Source of the DNA: Gracilimonas sp034520725
Lineage (GTDB): Bacteria > Bacteroidota > Rhodothermia > Balneolales > Balneolaceae
Length of the DNA stretch: 64,000 nt
Assembly (NCBI GenBank): GCA_034520725.1
Contig: JAXHNH010000011.1
Span: forward strand, 558,001 to 622,000
Direction: 5' to 3'
The notes below the pieces were generated by a model, which worked only from the letters and a program-made list of their open reading frames with translations, did not search any database and was not told the DNA's origin. A program made the position numbers and the translations under genes. The stretch's first letter is position 1; each line of letters opens with the position of its first letter. Positions 28,189 to 39,500 of the stretch are shown here, one piece after another.

Positions 28189-28857
28189 AAACCACTGCTT
28201 CTCCAGCTCTTCTCCTGCTTTAATTGATCTTTTGAGCCACTCATAGTGAAGGCGAACGAGTTCATCATCACTTAACTGCCAGTTTATTCCTGAATTTCTC
28301 AAACGAAGCGTTACATCATACAAGCAGATTGCTGCACTTACAGAAATATTATAACTCTCACTGAAACCGGCCATCGGTATCCTGACAAACCCATCTGCCT
28401 TTTCCTTAACCGTCTCGCTGATACCTTCCATTTCATTTCCAAACACAAGAGCTGTTTTATGATCAATGTTCAGGTCATTCAGATCCGAATCATTTTCGTG
28501 GGGACTGGTAGCTATGATCTGATAACCCTGTTTCCTGAGGCTTTCCAGACATATAGTCGTATTATTTTCGGACTCTTTGTTATAACGATGGATGCTGAGC
28601 CACTGATCTGCCCCAATCGTAACCTGACTTGAGGCATCAAATTCATTGGCATTTTCAATGATATGGACATCCTGTATTCCAAATCCGTCACAACTTCTGA
28701 GAACCGCACTAGCGTTATGTGGCTGATAAATATCCTCAATCACCAAAGTAATATGTCGGGTTCTTCTGTTTGCAACTTCCGTTATAGTATTCCACCTTTC
28801 CTCGGTGGCAAATTCCTTCAGGTAATCTGTTATTTTTAAGTATGTACTTTGCTTCAT
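28168..28857 (-). CDS. trmH: tRNA (guanosine-18-2'-O)-methyltransferase TrmH (SpoU family)
   Basis: I prefer the ATG at 28857 (MKQSTYLKITDYLKEF) to the upstream one at 28881, which lies inside the terminator hairpin of the preceding gene. The roughly 230-residue protein shows the SPOUT knot: LVIEDIYQPHNASAVLRSCD, ALVFGNEMEGIS and IPMAGFSESYNISVSAAICL. The PHNASAVLR block with Asn-Arg is that of the TrmH group, which methylates the ribose of G18 in tRNA; the C-terminal helical tail is also typical. Other SpoU targets cannot be excluded. Confidence 0.9.
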   Translation of the reverse strand: MKQSTYLKITDYLKEFATEERWNTITEVANRRTRHITLVIEDIYQPHNASAVLRSCDGFGIQDVHIIENANEFDASSQVTIGADQWLSIHRYNKESENNTTICLESLRKQGYQIIATSPHENDSDLNDLNIDHKTALVFGNEMEGISETVKEKADGFVRIPMAGFSESYNISVSAAICLYDVTLRLRNSGINWQLSDDELVRLHYEWLKRSIKAGEELEKQWFKNNPDL

Positions 28858-28863
28858 ATTGGA

Positions 28864-28900
28864 CAAAAAAATGTCCCTCAAACAGAAATTTGAGGGACAT
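28864..28900 (-). terminator. Rho-independent terminator of the response regulator gene
   Basis: A perfect 12-bp stem (ATGTCCCTCAAA 28871-28882, TTTGAGGGACAT 28889-28900) with a 6-nt loop is followed on the minus strand by seven T residues, 26 bp after the regulator's stop. Confidence 0.93.
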
Positions 28901-28925
28901 TATCTAATTAGTTCAAAGTGAGATC

Positions 28926-29597
28926 TTAGTCACACCGGAATGCAAATCCCTTTTTACGAATGGTTTCGATGTAATCCACTTCCGTATGCTCTCTTATCTT
29001 CTTTCTCAGATAACTGATATAAACATTGATATAGTTTGTTTGCGTATCGAAATGAATATCCCATACTTTTTCAGCCAGTTCTTCCTGAGTGATCACCCTG
29101 TTTCTGTTTTTCATAAAATAAACCAGAAGGTTAAACTCATTATTGGTGAGCTGCACAGGCTCTTTGTTGATCGTAAATTCTCGCTTGAGCAGGTTCACCT
29201 TTAACTCATTACAAGATATTTGTTGCTCACCGCCTGATTCAGTTCTTCGTTTGATGGCGGTCATGCGGGCTATCAACTCTTCAGTGTTAAATGGCTTGGT
29301 CAAGTAATCATCAGCCCCCACTTTCAGCATTTTTACCTTTATGTCGGTCTCTTGTTCACCTGAGAGTATCAAAACCGGTGTCTCCACATTCTGATCCCGA
29401 ATATTCTTACAAACCTCGTATCCATCCCCGTCAGGAAGCCCAAGATCCAGAATGATCATATCATAATCATTATTTATGGCATGTGATTCTCCATCGGTTG
29501 CATTATCAGCGGTTGAAACTGAGTTACCGTTATGTTCCAATACTGCTTTAACCAGGGTTCGTACTGATGGATCATCTTCTATTACAAGTATGTTCAT
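28926..29597 (-). CDS. OmpR/PhoB family response regulator
   Basis: The 223-residue protein has a receiver domain (acidic pocket EDD, phospho-acceptor Asp in MIILDLGLPDGDG, Lys in DDYLTKPF) and a winged-helix DNA-binding domain (LTNNEFNLLVYFMKNRNRV, TNYINVYISYLRKKI, ETIRKKGFAFRCD). It should be a DNA-binding transcription factor controlled by phosphorylation. No histidine kinase gene is next to it, so its partner is unknown. The upstream gap (29598-29721) separates it from the alpha/beta hydrolase gene, which reads in the same direction. Confidence 0.93.
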   Translation of the reverse strand: MNILVIEDDPSVRTLVKAVLEHNGNSVSTADNATDGESHAINNDYDMIILDLGLPDGDGYEVCKNIRDQNVETPVLILSGEQETDIKVKMLKVGADDYLTKPFNTEELIARMTAIKRRTESGGEQQISCNELKVNLLKREFTINKEPVQLTNNEFNLLVYFMKNRNRVITQEELAEKVWDIHFDTQTNYINVYISYLRKKIREHTEVDYIETIRKKGFAFRCD

Positions 29598-29721
29598 TTT
29601 TTACCTGAAATTATTTAGTGATGATATGGCGAAACCAAGCACCTGTTCGCCATATTTACCGCCTTATTATAATTGGATTAAAATAACTTAACAAACATTA
29701 GAAACAAAGTATAACAAAAAA

Positions 29722-30420
29722 TCACCTTTCAGAATATCCAAGTGATCTTAACCATTCCAAAGATTTGACGATAAAAATGTCTTCCAGCTTGTGCCCGGCA
29801 TTTACCAACCTGAATTCCGCTTTAAACCCATCTTCCTTTAATTGTTCAACACATTTTTTTTGTGGCTCCGGATAAACACTTGAATCATTTTTACCATGTA
29901 AAGCCAGCACATTGATGTGATTTGACTGCTGCCTCTTTCCCTCAAACGCTTCCGTTTTTATCCTACCCCCTATAGTCAGCAGATCATTCACATATTTTGG
30001 CCTCGAAAGTGCAAAATATCCTCCCAGGTAAGCCCCCATTGAATACCCAAATATACAGGTCCTGCTTACATTTAGATCAGTTGCTATCTCATCCATTATT
30101 TCCTGAATGAACGCTGACGCTGCCTCCATAGACTGAATGAATTGTTCCTGATCTCCATCGTACAAGTACCAGGCTCTGCCCCATCGTGCCACCTCAAGTT
30201 TGCGGGTCGTATCATACACCGGATATGGTGCCTGAATAAACAAATGGTAGGCATTCAATTCCAACGTCTTTTCAACTTTTTTCTCAAAATATTCGATGTT
30301 TTGCTTGAAACCATGCAGATAAATAATCAAAGGTTTACTCCCACCCGAACCTGTTTCAATAAGTTTATAGGGCACATCGATCTTGAATAAAGATGTTCCG
30401 GTTTTTAGAGTTTTAGGCAT
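29722..30420 (-). CDS. Alpha/beta hydrolase (phospholipase/carboxylesterase-like)
   Basis: The 232-residue protein has a complete hydrolase triad: Ser in IFGYSMGAYLGG, Asp in LALHGKNDSSV and His in LVNAGHKLED. The oxyanion region is in LIIYLHGFKQN. No signal peptide is present, so the enzyme is cytoplasmic. It resembles the esterase/phospholipase group (DLH/abhydrolase_2) but the substrate is unknown. It follows the 116-residue membrane protein by 21 bp in the same direction, so VOC protein, small membrane protein and hydrolase may share one transcript. Confidence 0.87.
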   Translation of the reverse strand: MPKTLKTGTSLFKIDVPYKLIETGSGGSKPLIIYLHGFKQNIEYFEKKVEKTLELNAYHLFIQAPYPVYDTTRKLEVARWGRAWYLYDGDQEQFIQSMEAASAFIQEIMDEIATDLNVSRTCIFGYSMGAYLGGYFALSRPKYVNDLLTIGGRIKTEAFEGKRQQSNHINVLALHGKNDSSVYPEPQKKCVEQLKEDGFKAEFRLVNAGHKLEDIFIVKSLEWLRSLGYSER

Positions 30421-30441
30421 ATAAAGTTAATGGGTTTATCA

Positions 30442-30792
30442 TCAAAATGGCCATCTGTCAATAACAGTTTCTACGGCTGATCGCTTTTTAATTACTGAAG
30501 TAATACAAAGAATCAGTATGGCTATATGAACAAAAGGACTTATAACAGAAAAGAATTTGACAGCAAATCCAAGAGTGAAACCAATCACAACATATCTTAT
30601 TAAGAAAAATAATATCTCAAAAAAGAAAAATGTCAAAATAAAGTTCATAAGCCCTATTAAGTAGGGATTTTTATCTTCATAGAACTTTTCCAAGACCTCT
30701 ATTCTGTAAAACTGACTCTTAAGATCTTTATGTAGATCTGCCTCTAATTCCTTTTTATACAGTTCTTGTTCTATCTCATTCTTTTTCCTCAT
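30442..30792 (-). CDS. Small membrane protein of unknown function
   Basis: I do not recognise this 116-residue protein. The first 40 residues are charged and helical (EIEQELYKKELEADLHKDLK), followed by about two or three very hydrophobic segments and a short basic tail. Its start at 30792 overlaps the reconstructed end of the VOC gene by 17 bp, and it ends 21 bp before the hydrolase gene, which argues for co-transcription of the three. Confidence 0.65.
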   Translation of the reverse strand: MRKKNEIEQELYKKELEADLHKDLKSQFYRIEVLEKFYEDKNPYLIGLMNFILTFFFFEILFFLIRYVVIGFTLGFAVKFFSVISPFVHIAILILCITSVIKKRSAVETVIDRWPF

Positions 30793-31161
30793 AAAAATAC
30801 TCTATCATATTACCATCAGGATCTGAAATAAAGAGAAAACGGCCTTTTTTACGGTTTGCCGGACCACTCATGATGGTCACCTCTTTTTCCCGAAAATATT
30901 TTGCAAGTTCATCTACCTGCTCGGGCTGTCTACATAAAAGCCGAAATGATCTACCCTGAAATCCCTTGATGTAGGGTCATAGCTGGTTTCTGCCTCAACG
31001 ATCACCAGAGTGTCTGCATCTCCGATCTTATAAACGGCCATACTTTGCCCCATGGTTCGTACAAGTTCCAGGTCAAGGATATCACCATAAAATTCCTTTG
31101 ATGCATCTATTCGGTTAACTCTGATGGTGATGTGGTTAAGACCTGTTGGTTTAAAATCCAT
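30776..31161 (-). CDS. VOC (glyoxalase/dioxygenase superfamily) protein, one frame change
   Basis: The N-terminal part reads MDFKPTGLNHITIRVNRID with the first VOC metal-type His, then FYGDILDLELV and FRVDHFGFYV. That frame stops at 30913 after DSPSR. The expected second half (EQVDELAKYFREKEV, then RKKGRFLFISDPDGNMIEYF) follows in another frame and ends at a TGA at 30776-30778. One missing base near 30920 restores a single 128-residue VOC protein. Members bind metals in varied enzymes or resistance proteins; no substrate can be assigned. Confidence 0.8.
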
Positions 31162-31247
31162 ATTCTAACGATGATTTGTTTTATTTTTATTACTGCGCTA
31201 AACATACAACCAACTGCTTAAATTCCAAACCAAAACATGAATTACAG

Positions 31248-31279
31248 TTTGGTTTTTGATTCTTGTACTTTGATATTTG
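31248..31279 (+). promoter_or_regulatory. Candidate Bacteroidota-type promoter for rsmI-lnt
   Basis: TTTG (31248-31251), 20-bp spacer and GATATTTG (31272-31279) match TTTG-N19-TAnnTTTG at all but one position, 25 bp before the TTG start at 31305. Confidence 0.4.
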
Positions 31280-31304
31280 CATATCTTAAAACAAAAACAG
31301 TCTA

Positions 31305-31988
31305 TTGTCTACACTATATATAGTTGCCACACCTATTGGAAACCTGAGTGACTTCTCCCCTCGTGCCGTAGAGGTTTTGAAAGAAGTGGATTATATTGCC
31401 TGTGAGGATACACGTACTTCAGGTAATCTGCTCAAACATTTCGGGATCGAGAAACCTACTTTTTCATTTCATCAGCATAATGAGCACAGAAAAGTTGGTC
31501 ACCTCACAAACATTCTGGATGCCGGACAAAATGTAGCCCTTATCAGCGATGCAGGCATGCCCGGTATTTCAGATCCCGGTTTCCTTGCAGTTCGTGAGGC
31601 ACAGAATCTGAGTCATACCGTTATTGTAATTCCCGGACCGGATGCAGCCACTACAGCCCTTGTAGCAAGTGGTTTACCATGCGATCGTTATGTATTCGAG
31701 GGATTTCTCCCCCATAAAAAAGGCCGGCAAAAGCGTCTTGGCCAACTCTCTGAGGATGAACGCACGATCATTATCTATGAAAGTCCTCATCGCTTGTTGA
31801 AGCTGCTTGGTGAAATTGAAAAGCATTTTGAGCCGGACCGTCTTGCTGCTGTAGCCCGTGAACTCACCAAAAAATTCGAGGAAGTGGTTCGCGGTACAAT
31901 AAATGAACTAAAAACAGAGTTTGAATCACGTGATAGCATCAAAGGTGAGATCGTAGTAATAGTAGCCGGAAAAGGATATTCAGAATGA
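31305..31988 (+). CDS. rsmI: 16S rRNA (cytidine-1402-2'-O)-methyltransferase RsmI
   Basis: Starts at TTG 31305, giving STLYIVATPIGNLSDFSPRA, the exact family opening. The 227-residue protein has the tetrapyrrole-methylase-type SAM fold with CEDTRTSGNLLKHFGI, LISDAGMPGISDPGF and the central IPGPDAATTALVASGL. RsmI methylates the ribose of C1402 in the decoding centre. Its end overlaps the start of lnt by 4 bp (ATGA), so the two are translationally coupled. An unusual pairing but both genes are clear. Confidence 0.95.
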   Translation: MSTLYIVATPIGNLSDFSPRAVEVLKEVDYIACEDTRTSGNLLKHFGIEKPTFSFHQHNEHRKVGHLTNILDAGQNVALISDAGMPGISDPGFLAVREAQNLSHTVIVIPGPDAATTALVASGLPCDRYVFEGFLPHKKGRQKRLGQLSEDERTIIIYESPHRLLKLLGEIEKHFEPDRLAAVARELTKKFEEVVRGTINELKTEFESRDSIKGEIVVIVAGKGYSE

Positions 31989-33535
31989 AGCATTGGTTAG
32001 ATAACAACTGGGTAGTTTCCGTAAGCGCCGGAGTTTTACTGGGACTGAGTTTTCCTCCTGTCAATTTATCTTTCCTAAGCATACCCGCTTTTATTTTACT
32101 GTTCCATTTGGTTCAAAAAACAGATTCGTATAAACAACTGGCATATTACAGTTATGCCGGGTTTGTGATCTGGAACCTGATCGGAACTTACTGGCTGATG
32201 ATGGCGAGTCTGCCTGCCGGCATCGCTGCCATACTTGCTAACAGTGTACTTATGACTATTCCCTTGTGTCTGGCCAAGTATTTTTCAAACAATAGCCGAT
32301 CGCCTGTTCTTATTGCACTCTTGCAAACCTCTGCATGGGTTGGCTATGAATTCTTACATCATAACTGGGATCTTTCGTGGACTTGGCTGGCCATCGGTAA
32401 TGCCTGGTCAAACTGGATAGGGATCATTCAATACATATCTGTTACCGGATTTCTGGGGATCTCGTTCTGGGTGGTGCTTGCTTCTGCCCTCACCTATCAG
32501 TTGATCCTGAACAAAGAGAACAAACTGCTCTACACCACACTTGCCGTTTTTATCATTTTCCCTTTATGGTCTTTGACCTTATTCATTACAAATGAGGTAG
32601 AAACAGCCCCTGATAACGAAGTTAAAGTGGCAATTATTCAACCCAATCACGATTCCTACGAAGATTATGCTGGTATGAGTGGTTTGGATGAAGTGCTGGA
32701 CAGCCTGATAACCTTAACCGAACGAACAATCACACCGGAAACGGATCTTGTGATCTGGCCGGAAAACGCCATTGATGGAGCCATATTTTCAAAATCCAGA
32801 ATAGTAACCAGAATAGCTGATTCTGCTCGCTCATGGAATACAAATTTTATTGTCGGAACCGGTCTTTTCAAAACCTACGATACCGACACAGATGAACTTT
32901 ACAGAGGTGTGATCCAGGCTTCAGGACTACCCTATAATTACTTCAATGCTACACTTTTTATTGAAGCAGACGGTAGCATCTCAGACTACGAAAAAGCCAA
33001 TTTAGTGCCCATAGTGGAGAGAATTCCTTTTTCGGAACAGCTTGCAACTATTGATGTTTTTAACTGGGTGGATTGGGGTAGTATTGCCGGATTTGGAAAA
33101 GGTAAAACACCGGATATGATCGAAACCAAGACATTTACCTCACCGGGTTTGATCTGTTATGATTCTGTATATCCTTCCTGGATCCGGAAGTTCGTCAGAA
33201 ATGAAGCCACTTTTATAACCATTATCACCAACGATGGCTGGTGGGGTAATACATCAGGTCACTTGCAGCACTTTGCTTATGCCCGACTCCGAGCCATAGA
33301 ATTCGATCGGTGGATCGCCAGAAGTGCCAATAACGGTATATCCGGGATCATAGCCCCTAGTGGGGAAGTGATCACAAAAACGGATTACTGGGTTAGAACC
33401 GGTATTGTCTCAAAGGTCTACAATAAGAATAATCAGACAATCTACACGCGTTTTGGGAACTGGTTACCAATTACATGCCTGTTATTAACTGGAATATTCT
33501 GGACGATCTTCAAATTCAGAAAGAATCAGATTTAA
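31985..33535 (+). CDS. lnt: Apolipoprotein N-acyltransferase Lnt
   Basis: The 516-residue protein has about six N-terminal membrane spans, then a nitrilase domain with the Glu-Lys-Cys triad: WPENAIDGAI, the Lys of SDYEKANLVPIVERIPF and the Cys of LICYDSVYPSW. One more span closes the protein. Lnt adds the third acyl chain to lipoproteins on the outer face of the inner membrane. Lipoproteins elsewhere in the window would be its clients. Its stop is 1 bp from the end of the convergent sprA gene. Confidence 0.94.
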   Translation: MKHWLDNNWVVSVSAGVLLGLSFPPVNLSFLSIPAFILLFHLVQKTDSYKQLAYYSYAGFVIWNLIGTYWLMMASLPAGIAAILANSVLMTIPLCLAKYFSNNSRSPVLIALLQTSAWVGYEFLHHNWDLSWTWLAIGNAWSNWIGIIQYISVTGFLGISFWVVLASALTYQLILNKENKLLYTTLAVFIIFPLWSLTLFITNEVETAPDNEVKVAIIQPNHDSYEDYAGMSGLDEVLDSLITLTERTITPETDLVIWPENAIDGAIFSKSRIVTRIADSARSWNTNFIVGTGLFKTYDTDTDELYRGVIQASGLPYNYFNATLFIEADGSISDYEKANLVPIVERIPFSEQLATIDVFNWVDWGSIAGFGKGKTPDMIETKTFTSPGLICYDSVYPSWIRKFVRNEATFITIITNDGWWGNTSGHLQHFAYARLRAIEFDRWIARSANNGISGIIAPSGEVITKTDYWVRTGIVSKVYNKNNQTIYTRFGNWLPITCLLLTGIFWTIFKFRKNQI

Positions 33536-33536
33536 A

Positions 33537-36500
33537 CTACCGAGATTGTAGTGCTATTCTGAAATTAAACCGAATATCATGGTTGGTTCTTGGAGGAAAA
33601 GCTGAGGATTTCGGAGTCACCTTGGTGTATGTGTATTCAAAATTCGACGTTACTGTTTGAGAGAAACGATACCCAAAAACAATAGATCCATTGATTCGTC
33701 GCTGGCCTGTAACAAACGGATCTGTAAAATCATACGAATTCACATTTTGAATCGGATCGGGATCACTCAAAGCCTGACTTAGATCCTGATTTAGATAATA
33801 CTTCTGCTCAGTATCATCAGCAAAGCCACCGTTTATGGTTACGTCTATATTATTCTTGATGCGTGGCAAGAATGGCAAAGTCACTCTTCTGAATGTATAG
33901 TTAATGGACCCTGTAAGTCCTTCCGAAAGGCGATCAGTTACCGTTTTACTGGATAGTGCCAGACTACTTGTCTTGCTTCGGTCGAAACTGATCTGAGTTC
34001 TCAGGTTCGACTCCCAGGTAACATTAAGTTGCAAAAACGGAGAGAATCGCTGTTCGATATTAATTGAATTCGGTTCATACAGGTCTCTCCTGTCAATTAG
34101 GCTAAAGGCTCCAAGCCCTTGCTCCGATTGCAATCCGGTAATACTGTTAAGATTCCACCCAAGCCGATAACTGCCACTATAACTATGGGTAAGTGTTGCC
34201 CTTCTCATGTTATCACCAATGAAGGGGATTACATTTTCCACGCCTGTCCATGTGAGCCTCCAGTTTGGCCTTGGTATAGGCGTGTAACCTTTTTCGCCAA
34301 TGGAACTTACTCCGCCTCCCAAATAAGCTCTTCTAAAGTCTTCTTCCAGTGTATTTCGATTCAGGATAATGCGGCCATCTCCATTTCCGCTTTCATCGCT
34401 GATGGTATTAGTGCCATCGAAGTCATCAAAAGCGGTTTGAAGCTGCCTTTCAAAGAGGTCTCTATATCCATTGCCAAAAGCCCAGACAGAAGAACTAATG
34501 TTTCCACTGGCGGAAATTGTTGAATTGAAGTTGCCACTTGGATTCAGGGCGAGATTATCGGTTCTTCTTTCATCCCACTTGGTATCCCAGGAAAGGTCTA
34601 AGCTCAGGTTTGATAAAATATTCAGGCTTGTTCCAAGCGTAATATTATCTGAGTAGGTATTATTTTTAGGGAGCGTGATGGTTCTGCCCTGTGGACTTTG
34701 CCCTATCAAGTTGCGATCTGGGTATATCATCTTCTAATCCGATACGATACCCAAAAGGTGGAGAGAAATGATCAGAGCCCGGACTTCTGAAAGCGTAATA
34801 CAACTGGGAGTCACCTCTATATCCCGCCTGACTTGAGGTCTTGTTATCATTATAGCTGATATCAATACTACGCATGCTGAACAGTGCAAGGATGAACTTA
34901 CGTCCAACATAGTTAAGATCCTTTGCCAGGTCGGGGTCCTCTTCCTTATCATCTCTTTTTCTTATCTGAGTTTCTTCTCGGTTCTTATCGACCATGTTGT
35001 TGTAAAATGGCAGCTTTTCGAACAATTCCTCCACTTCAAATTTGAGGGTATGGTCTATACGGAAACTATTTGCCACTCCCGCACCAAGCTGTGAACCCCG
35101 GGGACTATTAGTCCAGTTGTAACCACCGCTGTAAGATGCCGTGTAGCTCATCCAGTTCAGTGGGTCAATATTATTAAACCTGGGCCGCCAGCTCAGTGTA
35201 TAACTTTCCTCGTAATTCGATCTACGGGCTGAAAGAGAATCTGTAACAATCTTATTGAGAACCTCGAATGTCGGAACGACCCTATAGGAAAGACTATCGG
35301 CTTCGTTTCCTGTTGCATTGATATCTTCCCTTCCTGCCCTTGAAAGGTCGTATCCGGTACTGCTTCTGAATGAGATAGGAATACTTCGCGTCAGATTGTA
35401 GTTAAAGCCAAATGAAGACCTTTGATTGAAAGTGTGACTCTGCTGTAATGGCTGAACATCTTCCGGACCGTTCAGGCTTGTAAAATTTCTTCGTCTCCTT
35501 TCAGAATAAGATCGGCTTAAATTAGCTGATGCATTGATCGAGGAAGGCATATAACCCAACCTAAGACCCGACAATACATTTAATAGTGGTACTTCCTCTG
35601 TAAATCCAAAAGGACGGATCAAACCAACATCATTGAACGACAAATTGTATTGAACGGATGAAGTGAAATTCCAATCGTGCTGGAATAAGGTCTCCGGTGT
35701 TTTGGAACTGCCCTCATTATAAACATAACTCAACTTGGTTCGGTCAATAGTATACTGAGCAAGTTTACTTTTGGAGTTCTGTTTAGAGATGTTGGCAACG
35801 TTAACTGAAAAATTATTTCGTACGGTCTCAATTTCATCAATACGCTGATCAATGATCTCCTCTTTCTCAGACTCAGACAATTGTGAATTATTGTTTGTTG
35901 CATTCTTAAAATCCTCCAGCCTGATATCTCCCTGATTTGGCAGGAATTTTGGGGTTGATACATTTTTTCGGGTTGAAACGGTAACAGGAAAATTCCACCC
36001 AAACCGGTCAGGAACAAGTTTATGCAAATTTACCGTTGAACTGAGGTCGTAGCCAATATCATCCGAAATACTTCTTTGCCCTAAACGAGACTCCAGACCA
36101 CCAAAGCCGTTAGTTGTTCGGGAGAAATTTGTATTTACAGTTGCAAAATCCGCGAGTTTAAAACTGGCTTTGGCATTAGCTTTCCATCCCTTTTCATTGT
36201 CAAAACCTGAAACCCTCAATTCATTAAGCCAGAATTCCGCCGTCAGGTCAGGCACTCCTTGTGAATTCACGTTTGTTGGATCGAAAGGATTTCTTATTCC
36301 CATGGCCAATTCTGAAATTCTGCCCAAAGATGGATTCCCCTTAATAGCAATAATAGCTCCGGGTACGGCATTATCGTCTTCAGTTGACAGTGGCAGTTCA
36401 AATTTTTTGTTGAGATCTCCTGTACCCTGCTGATCTCTGAGTTGCTTTAATTCATTGAATGCTGACAAAATTACGTTCATACTGTTCTCTTCATACTTCC

Positions 36501-39500
36501 AAACCTCTTCAGCATCTCCCTCAAGACTGCCGGCTGCATCTGGACTGTAAGCAGAAAATGGAAAATTAGGATCTGAGGGTGTTACAGGCTGCCTGTATTC
36601 GTAGTAATTGGCATTCAGGTCGGTTCCCATCCTGATCACCACCTCAGCATGGTTACGTTCTTCCGGCCCATCACCATATCCCTCACCATGCACGAACATC
36701 CGCATGTTGGAATAATTGAGAAGATTCAACCCACCGGGATACACTTTTTTTACCATTTGAAGCTCACCGGCTCCAAGACCCTCTACTCCAAGTATCAGAG
36801 ATTGCTCATTCTCTAGAGTTTGAACCTGTACCCCTCTATTTAAAGCGCGAATAGCCCCATCAGGTTGACGATACGGTATTGGCGTTCGGTTGGCATTTTC
36901 CTCAATATTGATGGTTGCGATGCTGAAATCTCCGGTAGCATTCTGAGTTTCCTCAATATTCTCAACCTTTCTCCACTGACTCCCAATAAATTCAAAACTG
37001 GCAAACCTAAGTGTAAATGCCTTCTCATAGCCCGACATCCACATTCTGATGTGACTTATATTTTGAAAGCCATCTATCTCTCCAATTTTTCGGGTAAACT
37101 CAGACAACGGAATCCGTACCAAATGCCAGCGATCCTGCTGCCTGTCACCTGGTACCTTATCGACGATGTAAGTCCCCGGGCTTCCTATTTGTAAACTGCT
37201 AAAATCTGCTGGATTAAAGTCGACTTCGTACTGAAAGTAGTTGTTATTGGTCTCAATATTTGCCCGGCTTACCAAACCTTCAGAATCCGGCCTTGGCGTG
37301 ATAGCTCTTGTATCACCGCCGGCTGTTGGCGTGTTACCTTCGTGGTATCCAAGTAATCGGTGAAATCGCTTATGGAGTGGCAGATTCTGAACCTTAGATT
37401 CCCCATAAAACACATAATCATCGTTGGATGGGTCAGCTAATATAGACTGATATTCATCGCTGCTGACCCCATAGGCAACGCTCATTGAGTCTATGAACGT
37501 TGAGAACAGTGCCGTTTCTACTTTTTGAGCATCATAGCCGTTTGCACTCGGTACACCGTCGAAACCGACATCTTCCAGTGATCTGTCTTCGTTAGAGAAC
37601 TGCCCCTGGGGTGCCGTTGGATTGGCAGGAACATAAGACCGGGCATTTTGTCCAAAGCTATCAAGTTCAAGATTCGCAAGGTTATTGGCCAAACCATCCT
37701 CAGAGTTGAGGTCAAAATTGGGAACTACATCTTCAGAAATCGTACCGACATCAATGTATATCGTGCCATCATAACTCTGAATGTCACCGGCTGATGGATC
37801 CTGCCCATCTGGCAATATTGGCTGAACCCAGAATTCGATGAATTCCACATTATTTTGTGTCAGATCTTCCTGTCCTGATGGTACAGCTGCCGTCATTCCA
37901 CCCCATTGATTCTCAGGAGCATTTTCAAGGTTATCCTTCAGATTCAAATTGTAGTTGTAAGGTCCACGAACAGTAGGGTCGTAATATATATCAAGTGTGT
38001 TAATGACTTGATCCTGAGCCAGGTTCGTTTCCCGGCCCGGAAATACATTTTCAGTTAATACAACTTCTGATTCCGGTGTAACCTGAACACCCCCCAGAAT
38101 ACTGCTGATATTTCTTGGGATGGTGTACCAGGCAAATTGACCTCTCAGATCTGATCGGTCAATTTTTGATTCCAGCGTATTCAGTGGAGTCACCAATGGA
38201 TCCGTGAAATAGCCTTGATCCGGGGCATAGCCCGGAATAGCGGCCGGGGCAGCAGCCAGATTCCATCTGGTGGGACTCATAAAAGAAATAGTAAGTTCAG
38301 AATCTTCAAAATCATCGATAAAAACGAGGCCGTTCTCTTCATCACTGAACAAGTTACCCTTATCAATGGCATCTCTCACCGCATTTGTTTGCGAAACTCC
38401 CGGCCTGAGCTGTGCCACTTCACCGCTTACTTCAATGTTGGAGGGTTCTTTTGTTTGCAGAAGCGGAACCCTGTCGATCGCCCTCGTGAGCCATGGCGTG
38501 TCAAAAGAGGCCTGTGCATCCATTCCCAGGATGGTATTATTAATGGTTTCGTTTCCTATCCGGATCTTATCAGATAGTGGCTGCTCTTTAAGTTTAAAGT
38601 AGGTACTTCCAATTGTAATATCATCGGTGAATTCATATTCAGCCCGTAAACCTGTAAAATTCTTCTGCCCTATCACATTCAACTGATTATTCTCATATTC
38701 TATCCTGATATCCTGCCCTGATGCCAGATATCTGTCGTTCAGGATGGTAATATTTCCGAACGAATAGTCAACCTCATAATCAACTCCTTCTGTCAGCTCG
38801 GTTCCATTTGCAAACACATTCACCGAGCCTTCAACCAAACTTATACCCAAAGAAAAATTACCTGAAACCCCACCACTTGAAATCCCATCGATTCGGTAGA
38901 AATTATTCTTGTTAGATTGATCAGCCGTATTCTGCCTTTCATTATATAACTCTGTATAGCTAACTGACTCGATCAGTGAATCCGAAGCTCCGGTTTCTTC
39001 CAGTAATGTTCTGATCCGATCGCCAAACGGTTCCAGGTACGGAAACATGATGCTACCGTTCCTTGCATTCAAAACTATACCTGAGAAGTCAATAAGATTA
39101 TCAGGGTTAACAGAACCCTGTGTGTCTGTACGATCAAGACCAAGATCCTGAAGCAACGTTTGGTTACGGCCGGGAAGGTTGGTTTCATCCACATTACCGG
39201 TTGTGTAGTTGATCTCTACCTCTAACCCATCCTGCGTTACGTTTGATACCCCAAGCGAATAGAAATTACGCATGGTAAGTGGCCAAGCCTTTAGATCTGG
39301 CGTTGGGTTGTTCTGTCGTATTAATTTCAGATAAGTCAATCCTGTTGATTGCGGGTTGACGTCACCAACTACCACATTTTCGATACCCTCTCCGGGAGCA
39401 CCCTCCCGCACAAATGATACAGCGAGATAGGATCCTGAGTTCAGATTCCGGTTCAGGCTGATGTAACCCAGAGTTTTGTTTACCGTGTAATCACTGCCCT

